From the NCBI GenBank assembly GCA_050084515.1, contig CM114272.1:2046001-2110000 (forward strand): 64,000 nt of DNA. Direction: 5' to 3'. A program made the translations under genes and the position numbers. The notes beneath the pieces are model-generated. The model was not told the DNA's origin and did not search any database. It saw only the letters and a program-made list of their open reading frames with translations. Origin of the DNA: Blasia pusilla (taxonomy: Eukaryota > Marchantiophyta > Marchantiopsida > Blasiales). Positions 23,700 through 36,417 of this stretch are shown in pieces. Numbering within the stretch: position 1 is the first letter of the stretch; each line of letters begins with the position of its first letter.

Positions 23700-25370
23700 G
23701 GCATCAAAAAACTTGAATTTGGTATGATATTTATAACATCCATATATTCACAACAAATTTGGAATTATATGATCATAAATTTGAATTAATTAACACTTTT
23801 TTATTATGAATGAATCTGTATATTCATAGTATTTCATAAGTACATATGTATATTGCCTATTTATATCACTATCCTTGCCCCTACTTTATTTACTCTTCAA
23901 AGTATAAGAAGTTGTTTACATATGCTATCATACTATGTTGCGATAGATAATGTGTATGATGCTTGTATCATGAATACAAAATTAATGCATCATTAGTGAC
24001 AATTTCATATGATCCTCCTATTTCATAATTTCATGCGTAAGATCCTCATCCTCTCCCATATGAGATTATCCTCGTTTGAGTTATCAAATGATTGTTTCAA
24101 TATTGACCCATAAGTAACATGTTGTCCAAATGAACCTTCTACGTATGTCTCTATATATAAGGAGAGGAGTTCACATTAACCTCTATAGCTTCTCTACTCA
24201 AATGGATCATGTTTCTTTACGTAGGTAGTACCGAAGGCATTTTTTTGAGAACTAATATTATCATTCTTAATGTTATAATAATACTATGGATAATATGCGG
24301 TTTAAAAAAAAGATAAGAGGATGCATTTTCATATAGATATATATCAATGGATCCTAGGCCAACTAATTTTTCTCTCTGAGAAGTATATTTATTGGGACTT
24401 TTTTGTTCCCCCAATAAAATCTCATGGTAGTAACTAAAGTTTCATAGCCTTCTTGGAAAATCTTTACCAACATAATCTTCCTTTTGGGGAGAAAAAGAAG
24501 ACTTCATAATTGTGCCTTGGTAGATCTGCTCCCACTTCAACTCTTCGTTATAAGATTCCAAAACTTGCAGATCCGAACGCTACTTGTTTCATGTTGAGGG
24601 AGGCCTCATTTGAAATCTCACAACTAAAAGCTCTCTTACCACTTGCAATACATTTATCTCGTCTAATCCATAAGGAGGACGTAAGTCTATCTTCTTTAAT
24701 TGCCTTGTAAAAAATTATGTATGATCGACCAGTATTTAAGCACTGTTGGACACCACTATATATCACTACTTATTCTCCTACATAAGATATTTAAGGGAAT
24801 ATTTTCCATCTGACTCTAATATGACTTACCTTAGTTATGGATCACATAATAAAGATGGACTATCCCACTACTCGTGAAAGATGGTTCAGTCGTCCAATAA
24901 AGTTAGTGCAATGTGCATTAGGTTGCTTGCGTGCATTGAAATCTTATGATATATATATCTCATAAGGTAGACTATCTAGATTCTCCTCTTGTGTGTTTAT
25001 GTTGATCATTAATTAATAGTTGGTTTTTTAGACCCATACTTTATCTTCCATGTGAATTGATATGTGTGAACTTTTATATTATCTCCTCCCATGTGAGCTT
25101 CCATTAGTTTGGTTTAGTGAATGTGTTATTCCGTCGAGTGAACAATTATCGGTTTATGTGAACTTCCTTATGAATCGGAGTATGATTATTCCTTCCTTCC
25201 CGTATGTGAATTCATTCCTCTCATCAATTATCTCTCATTTTCTATTTAAAGTTAACATTGTTTTCTTTTAGTCTTCGTATTAGGAGTACAATCTTTTTGG
25301 ATGCTAGTTGACAAGGGATCCTAAAAGGGCTCCACATTGATTAACTTATCATTTTAGAAGGTTCTCCTTA
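23700..25370. other. AT-rich DNA, nothing recognised
   Basis: Short unconserved frames only. Confidence 0.45.
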
Positions 25371-25377
25371 CTCGTTA

Positions 25378-25630
25378 TGGAGGGGTTGGGCTAGAAAGGT
25401 GACTTAAGTTCATAGGTCACCAAAGAAATGGTTTAAAAGAGGGAGAGAGGTAATATAACTTAAGAGAGAGAGTTCCGAGAGCTCATTCTCTATTTGTTGC
25501 ATCTCATTCCATGAAGTGGCGAAGTTATGGTCTTCCTTACCTTAATCATGAATAACCAAAGCCTCTCACCATGAGAGCAGGTTTGATTTTACATGACACA
25601 TTTGTGGAGTGTGTAAGATCATATTTATGA
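25378..25630 (-). repeat. Diverged reverse copy of the LTR-like family
   Basis: Its reverse complement aligns in order with 7850-8100: a CATGTNAAANCAAACC block, a GAGAGGCTT block, GCAACAAA-GAGAATGAGCTCTC, then a CTCTCTCTC block and ACCTATG..AAGTCACC. It is more diverged than the copy at 47.7 kb. Confidence 0.55.
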
Positions 25631-25639
25631 TTTAATTTG

Positions 25640-28600
25640 ATTTGTCTTGGTATATGATCTTCTGCATGTTTTGTTTTCATGTTAGAGTGTAGTTTCCAAC
25701 TTAATGAGTTTTATGGATTATAACAATGATATGTGTTGCATAACAATGTATACATGGACGGGAAAATATAGGAAATTCTAAGATCTAATTATATAAGAGT
25801 CCACCTTGCAGATGATTTATATATCTTATTAGAATGTGTATATTTTTAAGTCCCAAAAAAATTCTTACAATTGATATGCAGGATATTTTAATTTCACTTA
25901 GATAATATGGATATACTTATTAGAAACCATAAGAAGAGGTATCATCTGCACTTAGTAGTAGCAATTTTGTTATTCAAATAAAAAAATAGACTTGTGTATG
26001 CCTTCAATATCCTACAAATCCAAGCATTTCATGGAGATCAACAGTTTGGAAAACATATATTGATTACAATCTTCTATTATCTTCAAAACTTAACTTATGT
26101 GTTTACACACATATATACATACTAACTATAATGATTTGTTGTCAAGTTTCTTTGCATATACTTATATAGTAGAAATTGTTAATCTTGTGAATCTAACTAC
26201 TATTGCTTTTGATACATGGAAATACATTTAAAAACTTGCCTCTTCTAAAGGCTATTACTACAATGTATTACGCTTTCATAATATTATGTTTTTTACCATA
26301 GCCAAGTTATTAATTAGGATTATCTAAACAATAGTATTATGAAGAAAAATCTTTTCTTATGTGTAGGAGACTAAAACAATAGTTTTTCATAATCAATATT
26401 AGTCCGGAGCCTACAAAGCACACGATCTTTCCATTGTTATTAAAGTCTATCTATGTGCATTGTCTTCTTCTTCATTATTTTTTCTTATTTTTTGCTCATC
26501 GATCTTTAATATTATATTTCTTTCTTGTGTATTTTTTATTTTGTGAGTTATTTTGTGAATTAAATCTCTATATGTTCTATTTATAACATCTATTTTTATT
26601 TCGCATTTATCCATTATTTCAATCCTTTTTCAGATCTATTATTTTATCTCTTTTTTTAGGTTCACCCATCCCATTTGTCCTTCCATGTTCTTGTCCATAT
26701 TTGTCCTTCCATGTCCTTGTCCATATGTCATATATTTGCTTGTCTTTTTGTATGTTTATTAATGCCCTTTGAATTTCATTTGTCCAATATACTTTCCATG
26801 TCTTGATTGCCTATATGCTCCATTTGACCACATGTTTTATTTAGGTTCTTGTAGAAGCCATAATCCCTCATTTTATTTCTTAAATTTTTTAATATGTCCA
26901 TTTTTCATGTCTCACATTGCTTTCAAATCATATGTCCCGACCATGATTATTTCCTTATTATTAGTTTTTATTTTGCATCCTTATCATTCTTCCATAACTT
27001 CTTGTTATCTCATTGTCAGAATCATGAATGAATTTTCCTTAAGAACAAATTATTATGGTGTAAATTTTAATATTGAAGGCAAGTAGAACAAGGCGATGTG
27101 AAATAAATATGAGAGAGAGAGAGAGAGAGAGAGTAAAGTAATTAACTTTCCATGAAATTTGCCTATAAGTTGATGCCTCATCCAACATGTCAAACCCTTA
27201 TTATAATGATAAGATTATCAAAATATTTTAAATTATTTTATAGAAATAAGATAGATATTTAATTATATTCGAGATTATAAATATTTAATTAGATAAGTGT
27301 TAGGAATCAAGAAGGTATGCTCCCTCAATAATATAGATTGTTAAAAATAAAATCATTCCAACATCTCTTTATATTATGCTTGACGAGTAATTCGTTGCTC
27401 ATGCGATGCATTAGACCAAAAGTGATGGATTTTTTTAAATGATCTATATATAAATAAAATTCCAATTATGGAAACAAAATATTGTTAACTATTTCCTTTG
27501 AAATATTTAAAGCCATAAAAATCTCTTTTAGAAACTTTTGGTTGGGCATTTTTGGTTGAATATTCCAGATAATAGAAATTCAGAAATATTTCAGTTTGGA
27601 TGTTTATAGCAAGCCCAACGTGAATACATGTGATTTCTGGTTAACTCAATGTGGAAGCTTAGAAAATAGAAAGAAAAATCATATGTTTCACTTTCTTGAT
27701 TTGGGAATAAGAAAATGCCTTTTTTCTTTTCAAACCCTTGTGTCCAAATTCAAGAAATAAAAAAATCTTATAATTTTCAAAATTTAAATAACTTTTGTTG
27801 CACCGTCCTCTTATCCTTCCTCCTCATCCTTGACAAATAACTTTAAAAAATATTGAGAATAAAAATACCGATAATTTAATTGGTAAGAGGAAGACATGGG
27901 AGAATTGAAAAAGAGATTGAGATTTTTCTTAAACCATAAAAATATTAGATGAATAGTTGATTTCATAAGTGGAATCTATATCCCATTCTTCCCATCCATT
28001 CTCCCTTTAGTTTAATATATATAAAAAAAAGTGAACCCCCTTTTAAAGATTTTCTAGGTGGCATGACTTGCAAAGAGAGCTTGAGGAAAAAGAAGAAATT
28101 AAGTCCATTAATAGCAAGATTTAACTTAAGTCTCATCGTCATATTATAGTCAATATCTCAAAATGTATCAAAAGAGCTATTTGGAAATACGTAACATAAA
28201 GTGGTATACTTAACAAAAGCCTAATTTAGGTTTGAATAATATCTATCCATCCAATCCTTCAATGAATTAGTTTATGTCAAATATATTGAAATCTTAAGCA
28301 ATTGAATATGAAGATGTTGTAATGTTGTTACAACTTCATTTATGGGGAAATACATATACTCTCTTGAAGATAATTAGGAATGGACTAGAATATACCCAAA
28401 TGTATCATCTACAATATTATAGTAATTGGGGATATTCTCATTTAAGATATAAATTATCCAAATATTAAAAAAAGCTAAAGTTAAATACGCTCACATGTGT
28501 CCAAATATAACGAGGGCATAACTAGTCTACTCTTCTAACTATGATGAAGAAATAAGAGGGCAAAATATGATCACGAGAATATTTTGTATACCAACTATGG

Positions 28601-29930
28601 GAAATCTTGTTTTTTGTTTTTTTCAAGGAAGGTGTATTATAACAAATACAAGATATAAGAATTTAGAATACGAGCCTCATAATTTATGTTAATATGCATT
28701 ATGTGTTTTAGAAATAGGCAACTTGTCTAGCTACATGTAGGCAAGGAAAACATATTTGGAATTATCTACTTAAATTAGGGAAGCAAGGGAGAGGTTCAAT
28801 AACTTCCATTGAGATTCGAGGCTATACTATACTCTATGGGCAGTTTTTTTTAGTTCGTTGAGTAGCAACTTACCCTTTTTTCTATTATGGATTAAAGTCC
28901 GATAATAAGGATATGGTTACATTATATAGAGTCCTAACCAATGCTTATGTTATGATTTTTTTAATCTTACGATTTGCATTTATCTTAAACAAACACTCTT
29001 GCTTGCACTTTTCATATCCATCTTTCTCCAATACGCTCGTAAAATCTATTATCACCAACATCCAAGGTGTACCCCCAAGCACATGCTTTTGGTTCAACTA
29101 CTTGGTTTATCGCTTCACTTTCCTCTTAGAATTATTACTAACATCATAGATTTCAACCTCTATTCGTGCTCGATAGCTCTATAGAGAGATCCCAACCTTG
29201 AGACCTGTCCTAGAAGTGGAATACTTGCTTTGGGTCATCAAGACCCAAATAGTTGCACAATCTGAAGATCTAGTCGATAAAGCCTACAAGCACTACTTAA
29301 TGTTGAGTCTCCCTAGTTATATGTCCTATGAAGCTCCATCCCCCAAGCCTTGATCGATCTCCACTAATTTTTTGCGAAAATGGGAGCGTGTAAGCTAATT
29401 CCTCAAGTTACATCTCAAATGGTTTAATCTCTCGCCAATAATCAAATATGATTCAAGTGTAATGACATTAAATTCTGCAAGTTATGGTCTATGCATACAA
29501 TCCTAACCCACACTTAACTTGAGGGAATCCAAACATCACACAAACTTACTACTCACATGGGTATATGGATCTATAATGTAACAGAAAGACAAAAGCTCCA
29601 CAAACTGTGAAGGGGTATATCCTTATTGGGCATCCATAGATGACATGTGCATGCATATATTTCAACTCCCACTAGTAGATCAATACTAGCTTGGAGTACA
29701 AAATGTACTCACTCCCTTCAAGCCTACACGTGGTCCTCTCTTAAGATACCAAATATACGGAGGGACGGGATGGGAAGGGAAGGGGAGTCCTCTCACAAAA
29801 GGAAACTCGCTCTTATGGTTGAGTCAACTTAAGCTCATGCTGGCCCAAGTGGCGCCATGTAATACCAAGGCACAATGTGATGCCACGTGACATCCCTAAA
29901 GGGGTACCCAATTACAACCTATCATCTTAT
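25640..29930. other. AT-rich DNA, no gene recognised
   Basis: Very AT-rich, with a short (GA)n array at 27111-27134. A minus-strand Helitron 5' end (AATCTATATTATTGAGGGAG read in reverse) lies at about 27315-27334, without a certain partner end. No coding similarity was found. Confidence 0.5.
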
Positions 29931-29937
29931 AACCACA

Positions 29938-30138
29938 CGAGTGTGAGCCCATGCGATGCACGGTTTAAATTACCTTCCATAATTAACTCTCAAAGCTTTA
30001 AGTGCCATTGTAAATTAATTTTGAGCGATCTTATTGGCCTAGAAGGTGAGTGATCTTATTGGTTGAAAATGCCAAGTGTTAAGAGGAGAGGAGTTTGCAA
30101 AATGAAGATGAACAGGAATTCTTAAATAATGATATAGA
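29938..30138 (-). mobile_element. Small non-autonomous Helitron, about 200 bp
   Basis: On the minus strand it starts TCTATATCATTATTTAAG at 30138 after an A. It carries the same interior blocks as the 5.6-6.2 kb units (GTTTGCAAACTCC-like, CTCTCCTCTTAACA, CAATAAGATC repeats, AATGGCACTTAAAGC). It ends with a GTGCATCGCATGG hairpin followed by GCTCACACTCG and a T. The last four bases are CTCG, one change from the canonical CTAG. Confidence 0.65.
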
Positions 30139-30139
30139 T

Positions 30140-32730
30140 GACCTCTCACATACGATCTCTCAAAATATGTACACAAAGGAACCTCTCTAAGACCTATAGA
30201 CTATCCAGCCCTATCTCCCATCTGTATTATTATGAGAAAGTGCCCCTATACGGGGTGTCTTACCTCTTTGTGACATTTTCTTTTCGGACCTCTAATTGAT
30301 TGACAAGTGTTGTTCTCCCCACTAACCTCTTTTGAAACCCTCTTCTCAAGCTAATATTTTCATTCATCCGCATTGAGCACGTGCATCGGCTAGTCTACCA
30401 TAATAAGGATCCATATGGAATCTCATAGTGCTTATGAATTATATTGTGAGCTATAGTCATAATATCCAATCCACAAGTGTTTGTTGTGAGTTTATGAGGC
30501 TCTACATTGGGCAAACAAGGATATTTAAATAGTAGATGACCTTAATCACTCTCATGTCTGTCATATAATTCTTTGTGTTCTATAGGGGACTTGTGCCATT
30601 ATTTCATTACCAAATTTTTTGGATTTATCACACCTTATATATATATATATACCTTAGGGGACTATATATAATCATTCGTGAACACAGAAAGGGAACTTAT
30701 ATCACATGGAAAAATACCATTATATGCCAAAAGTAGGCCAACACTAGTGATAAAATTGAAACTTTTTGCAAGAAGGCACTTTTCCACATGCCACTAACTA
30801 CTCAAATCAATTCTAATTATAAATTTGAACTGAGATAAAAAATAAATGGCTCAATTCTCTCTAATCATAAGATCGTACATCTATCACCAAGGCTCAAAAC
30901 TCATGATTTAGAATTTATGTATAAATCCCGTATAATAGTCTACATTGCAAAGATTTCAAATTTGGTTGCCTCTCCTCTTCAAATCTTGAAAACAAACACT
31001 CTTAAAACTAATTGAGGCATATATGGATCTTATCTTCTAAACTCTCCAATAACTAGAAGATGGGGATAATTCCTCCCTTAAATCTTCTCCTTCAACTCAA
31101 AGACCTTCAAACAAAAATCAAACTCTTCAAAAACACTCTTGTGCACTTGATTACACTTATTGAGAGGTTGAAAAACGATCATATGAGGATTCGGCCTTTG
31201 AAAGATAGCATAACTTCCAAGCTTTCTCAGGCTCCCTCAATATTTTCCCATTCAAAAATTAGAACTCCCTAAAAGCTTTAATGCGAATGATATAAAATTA
31301 TTTGAAAATATTATGCGAGAAAACCATAGCTTAAAGGATGGGTTGCTTATCTTTGATAATATGGTTGTATTGCCTAATTTTCACTAACATATGTTTTAGG
31401 TTTTTCTTCATCCAATAATCTTAATAAACTCGTGGTTAAAATTAAAATTTAAAATTTTGTGTTCACGAAAAGTGGTCGTTCATAGGCATGTTTCTTAATA
31501 TAGGTTTCTTTTCCACTATGAACGAGTGACGAATTCTCATAATTTTATTCCATGTCAATTAATAAATCACACTTCTACATCTAGATCTTTTGATACGTTT
31601 TTTGGAGAATAAAATTAAAAATTTAAGACTTGTTTCTTTTACGATAGGAGATTTAAAATTATCCAACCATGTCAGTACCCCTTTTCTTAAAGAAAACTAC
31701 AATGTTTTGAGTGGGTTCTTACTTACACATAGGACATTGAAATAGAATAACTTCTAAAAAATGTAGCCAAAGATTTTTTTTGGAAAAATATTCAAATGTG
31801 AATTTCTTAAGAGCTAGAAAGTTTCAAATCTGCATTTTTTTTTCATTAATTTTGATATCATAAATATTCATAGCAAGTAAGTGATCTATCATACACTACC
31901 TCATAATATGAGACAACTTAATCAATCACCTTACCATATTTTTTTCCCATTTAAACTTAAGATTATAGGATCTTTGAAAAGTTCTTCATTCCCTTTCCAT
32001 CTCCTTTAAAAACTTAAACGAGACCTCTTCTTCTCCCTCAAATTTTACGCATCCATGATAGTTTGATGAACACTTAAAAAAAAGTGTAACTATTTTTTCT
32101 AATTGACATTTTGTTTTGTCCCATGATGCATATCCTAAAGACAATAATAGTACAAAGCATCGATTCCCTTAATACCTAAATGCTAATTTATAATTTTTCC
32201 TTTATTCCTTGTAATAAAGAATACATTTCTAAATTTCAGATAATCATACTTTAAAAAAACATCTATTTGGGGTAAGAGGGGCATACATGAGGCTCTCTTA
32301 TATCGTAATTATATATGCATGATGGCTTTGTCACAAAGTTAAAGCTATCGATTAGTCAAATATTTTAGTATCTTTTATTGGGGTATTTTAATTTCAATTG
32401 AGGAGGATTGGTTTTCAATTACCCTTTCGTATTGAGGAAGCTTCATAAAAATCATTTTGGTGATGTTATGAGTCGTTAATAAGCTAGAAGAAGAAATGAA
32501 AGAGTTGAGGACTGAGGTTAACATAAAATTCATTTTGGCTGTTATTATGGTTACTAATAATTATTTTTAATTTATAAAAATACATTTAACATAAAACATG
32601 TTTTTAGAGATTTTGTAGGATGACATGAGGATCATCAACAAACCACATTGATTGTGCAACAAGTAAAAAAAGCTTCAAAAAATCCCGTTGAGTGGTTTTA
32701 AATTTTGTAATATCTCAAGGTGTGATCAAG
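30140..32730. other. AT-rich DNA, no gene recognised
   Basis: No domain or clear repeat. A frame at 31060-31272 is leucine and lysine rich but unconserved as far as can be seen. Confidence 0.45.
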
Positions 32731-32739
32731 TGCCGCTTG

Positions 32740-34260
32740 GATATTGCGCTACACAAAGGAAGAAGCCCCAAAAACCCTTTATTGTAATACAAATGCACCA
32801 TAAAACCTCATAAATATCAATGAGATGATATAAAGGGCATAAACCATAACATCAAGATGCTCCCACGAGCCCTACACAATCAATGAAGATTTTTTGGATG
32901 ATGTGACAACTACCGAAAAGGATCATAAAAATTATTTGGGTAATTTTTCATTTACTAAGAATCCCCATAAATTCATTTGGGTGGTACTAAGGCACTGATA
33001 AATATATAAAAACAACTGGTAACTATCAAGAATACCAACAAATGTAGAAAATCCATTTTCATAATATTACGTGGACAAAGAAGATCCCATGAAAACTAGT
33101 TGGATGACACCATGGGTAATAAGAGGCCTCATAAAAGCAATTCTCCTTATATTACTTGTACCAAAAGGTCTTCATCTTCATAAAAACAATCTGATGATAC
33201 AAGAGATATAATAAGGCTCATAAAAAACATATGCATGACACCCCAAGCATCTTAAAGTCCCATAAAAACTAAATTTGTAATGCCACAAGCACGCAAAGCC
33301 CCCAATAAAATCATATGGATACAAATAATTAAGATATCATGAAAACCAATCTCATCTTACGAAAATGATCAAGATGGGTCCAAGAAAACTATTTGGGTAA
33401 TGGTATGTATAAGGGAACAAGAAGGATTATAAAGGTTATCCTTTTAAAATCGTGTGCACAAAAAAGGCTCATAATAATCAATTGGATGATGATACGAGGA
33501 GCAAAAAATAAAGTATCATAAAAGGCATTTGGATGTTGACATAAGCAAAAAATACTCAATAAAAATCACTTGATTCATGTTACATCCATGAATGCGTATA
33601 AAATCTGCATGTTAGATTAATTTCATTGGCATAACGAAGCCTTGCTAAAACCATTTGCTTGACAACTAATACAAGTCATTCTCATAATACCTCAAATAGT
33701 AAAGTGCACCAATAAACACCTTTCATAAATTTAATTGTGCACCATGAAGCTTGAAAAATTTATTTTCTTGTAGTAAAGATCCCCATAAAATTAATTAGGT
33801 GATGCTAGGGACACCAAGAGATGCCCATAAGTGGCTCTCGAGTAAGGCCATGACACTTGAAACTTTGTAAGAACCACTTGGATGATATTAGTGGTGCAAA
33901 GAAGACCCATATAAAGACACTTGGATGATGTTATGGATACCATAAAGACTCCATAAAAACCAATTTTGTAACAACATGAACATAGAAAGTCCTCATAACT
34001 AGTGTGCGGCCTTTGAGACATTATCTGGAGAAGAAAGTAATTGACATATACGTGCATATTACACGTGGATAGTCTAGCTGGCCAGGAAAAAAAGCAACGA
34101 GAACTTGTAGAGGCCGTAAAGAGTACTTTGGTGGTGAAAGAGGCACAAAGAATATCCCTTTCAAAATATGTGTATACAAATGACAATAGTAGGATGAGAA
34201 AGACATCATAAAAACCATATAGGTGACATGAATGGCATCAAAAGGCCTCGTAAAATTGAA
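32740..34260. repeat. Degenerate short tandem repeat tract
   Basis: Variants of CATAAAAACCATTTGGATGATG followed by a short spacer ending in AAGG recur about 15-20 times, for example near 32928, 32968, 33091, 33180, 33220, 33261, 33515, 33910, 33950 and 34209. Spacing is mostly 40-65 bp but irregular. It appears to be an old, heavily mutated minisatellite. Any open frames inside it are incidental. Confidence 0.65.
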
Positions 34261-34693
34261 AAGCTCAACTTTCTACTTTATGAGATTATTAAGGCGAGTC
34301 ATATGGTGTCCATCATTGTCCCATTAGTGTCCTATTATCCTTTTCATGAATTTGAGTTATATTCTATTATTATTTTTATTAAAAACTATAGATAAATAAA
34401 TAATGTAATTATTAAAATCTTACCCATTCGTGTTTCCTGCTTAGTATAGGGTAAAATTAAAAGAAAACCTGTCATGAACTGGCTTCATGGACAAATAGGA
34501 TACATGTCATTTAATCATTTGTTTTCACAATGAGCTAACGCGCTTAATAGTATGATATGATGATAATGATGATAGGGCAGTAAAATAACAAGTGTGTACT
34601 AATAACTTTTTTTTGAGAGAAACAAGAACGTTAAAAAATAAGCATTGGTGAATAAAAGAAGATACAGAACCCATCAAAAGTTGAAGGGAGGCG

Positions 34694-34867
34694 ACGTGAG
34701 AGACGTGGTGCAAGTGCGATGCACGTATGAACAATCTTGAATTACTCATCCCAAAAGTACAATTGAATTCGATCGATCCTATTCCCTTTGCCATTGACTA
34801 AAAAGGATATGTGTTAAAAAGATAGGTGATCTTAAAATAAAGACGCACTCTCCAATAATAGAATAGA
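34694..34867 (-). mobile_element. Probable small Helitron, about 175 bp
   Basis: On the minus strand it begins TCTATTCTATTATTGGAGAGTGCG at 34867, the family 5' end. Near its other end is a CGTGCATCGCAC hairpin-like stretch. The exact 3' terminus (expected CTRR) is not clear, so the left boundary is approximate. Confidence 0.45.
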
Positions 34868-35099
34868 CAAAAGAGACGCAAAAGTACAAGTCCGGTGTTG
34901 GGCAACACTATGGCCACACATAACACATAGGGTGGGAGAAAAAAAAACCCTAACATCCAAAGTGAAAAGGCCCATTAATAAAATATTTTCATTTGCTACA
35001 AAGAAACTCTCCAACGGCCCATTTTCCATAGACTCTGTACGACTTCGTTAACTTCACTGCCCCCGTTTTCAATCCTACGGGAGTAGCTCTGATACGATC

Positions 35100-35454
35100 T
35101 CTCAGTTAACGACGACGTCCTCTAGGGTTCCTGTGTCTTCCGTCCGTCCTTCCTTCCTTCCGTCCGTCCGTCCGTCCGTCCTCATCCTTTATGGACTTTC
35201 CTTACGGCGATTTCCTCATTTCTGTCTGTCGTCCGTCCGTAACGTTTATCTGTCTTCGCATCATTCGTCCGTGCGTTTGTTTTTCATCTGTTTTTCCGTC
35301 TGTCCGTCCCTTCATCTTCCTTTCTGGCGATTTCTACCTCACGCCTTTTCCTCACCTCTCTCTTTGCGTTTAACCATATTTTATCGTCCGTCCGTCCGTC
35401 CGTCCGTTCCTTCCTTCGTTTATGGCGTTTATGGCGCTTCCCCGATCCCTCTGT

Positions 35455-35488
<34 letters not shown>

Positions 35489-35694
35489 CACTTCTCCGTC
35501 CATTTGTCGTGCGTGCCTGTGCTCCTTTGCTCTGTCACCTGTGCTTCGCAGTTCGATTTCTTCCCTTCAGATGTGGATTCGTTGCGCATCTATCCCAGTT
35601 TTGATGGCTTCTGCCTCTCCTTGATTCACTGTCTGCATTCACACACAGACCTTCATAGCCACACAGAAGAGAGAAAGAGAAAGAGAGAGAGTGT

Positions 35695-35729
<35 letters not shown>

Positions 35730-36417
35730 ACAATGCGGAGTTTGTCGGGATAGGAAATTGAAGGGAAGAGAAATTGCGGACTGGGAGGAAGAAGTGAAAG
35801 GGAAGGTGGTAGAGTGGTAGATTCGGCATTAAAGAGGAGGAGGAGGAGGAGGAGGAGGAGGAGGTGGTGGTGGTGGTGGTGCGGTTTGCTACGATATATT
35901 GGAGGTGACGATATTTGATTGGAGTGGAGCAGGAGGGGAGAGGTGGAGCGAGTAAATTATTTGTGCTGTATGGGAGTGAGTGAATGCCTGTGGCAAGAAT
36001 TGAACAGCGGACCGGGCTCTATCGCCGAAGTTGCGATTTCTAGTTGTGGGGATATTGATTGGGGTCGTGTTTGCGTGCTGTCAAACCGAGTGGTGCCGTA
36101 ATCTTGATTCGTACCAACTCATGCCGACTTGGATGCATATGAGTAAATTCCAACGCTGGCTTCCAATTTGAGTGGCAAGATAGGGTTCTGATCCTTTTTC
36201 TTCCGCGTCGAAGCGTTACTCATCGTTTGTGGTGGGCATTTTGCGTCCGCTTGATCCCTCGTTCAGCGTGAGGGTTCATGGTGTTCACAGGCAGGGATTG
36301 GGCTCCCAATCCGTTGTAGTAGGATCGAGCTCTGCAGAGCTAGCTAGAGCTTTGGCCCGAGGTTCTGGCGTCTTGTTGTGGTGCGGTGGAGTGTTTCGTT
36401 GCAGTCGGTGGATCACG
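35100..36417 (+). promoter_or_regulatory. Microsatellite-rich leader of the MOS2/GPKOW gene
   Basis: Upstream of the start codon lie, in order, TCCG arrays (35143-35181 and 35385-35410), (CT)n at 35457-35485, (GA)n at 35665-35725, (GAG)n at 35833-35866 and (GGT)n at 35864-35882. The composition switches from the AT-rich intergenic DNA to mixed, CT-rich DNA at about 35040. This is the expected promoter and 5' leader region. The transcription start cannot be fixed, and a leader intron is possible. Confidence 0.6.

Noticed and set aside
32740-34260. Possible CRISPR-like array because of the repeat-spacer appearance
   Set aside because: Repeats are highly degenerate and unevenly spaced, and the context is a eukaryotic nuclear genome without cas-like genes.
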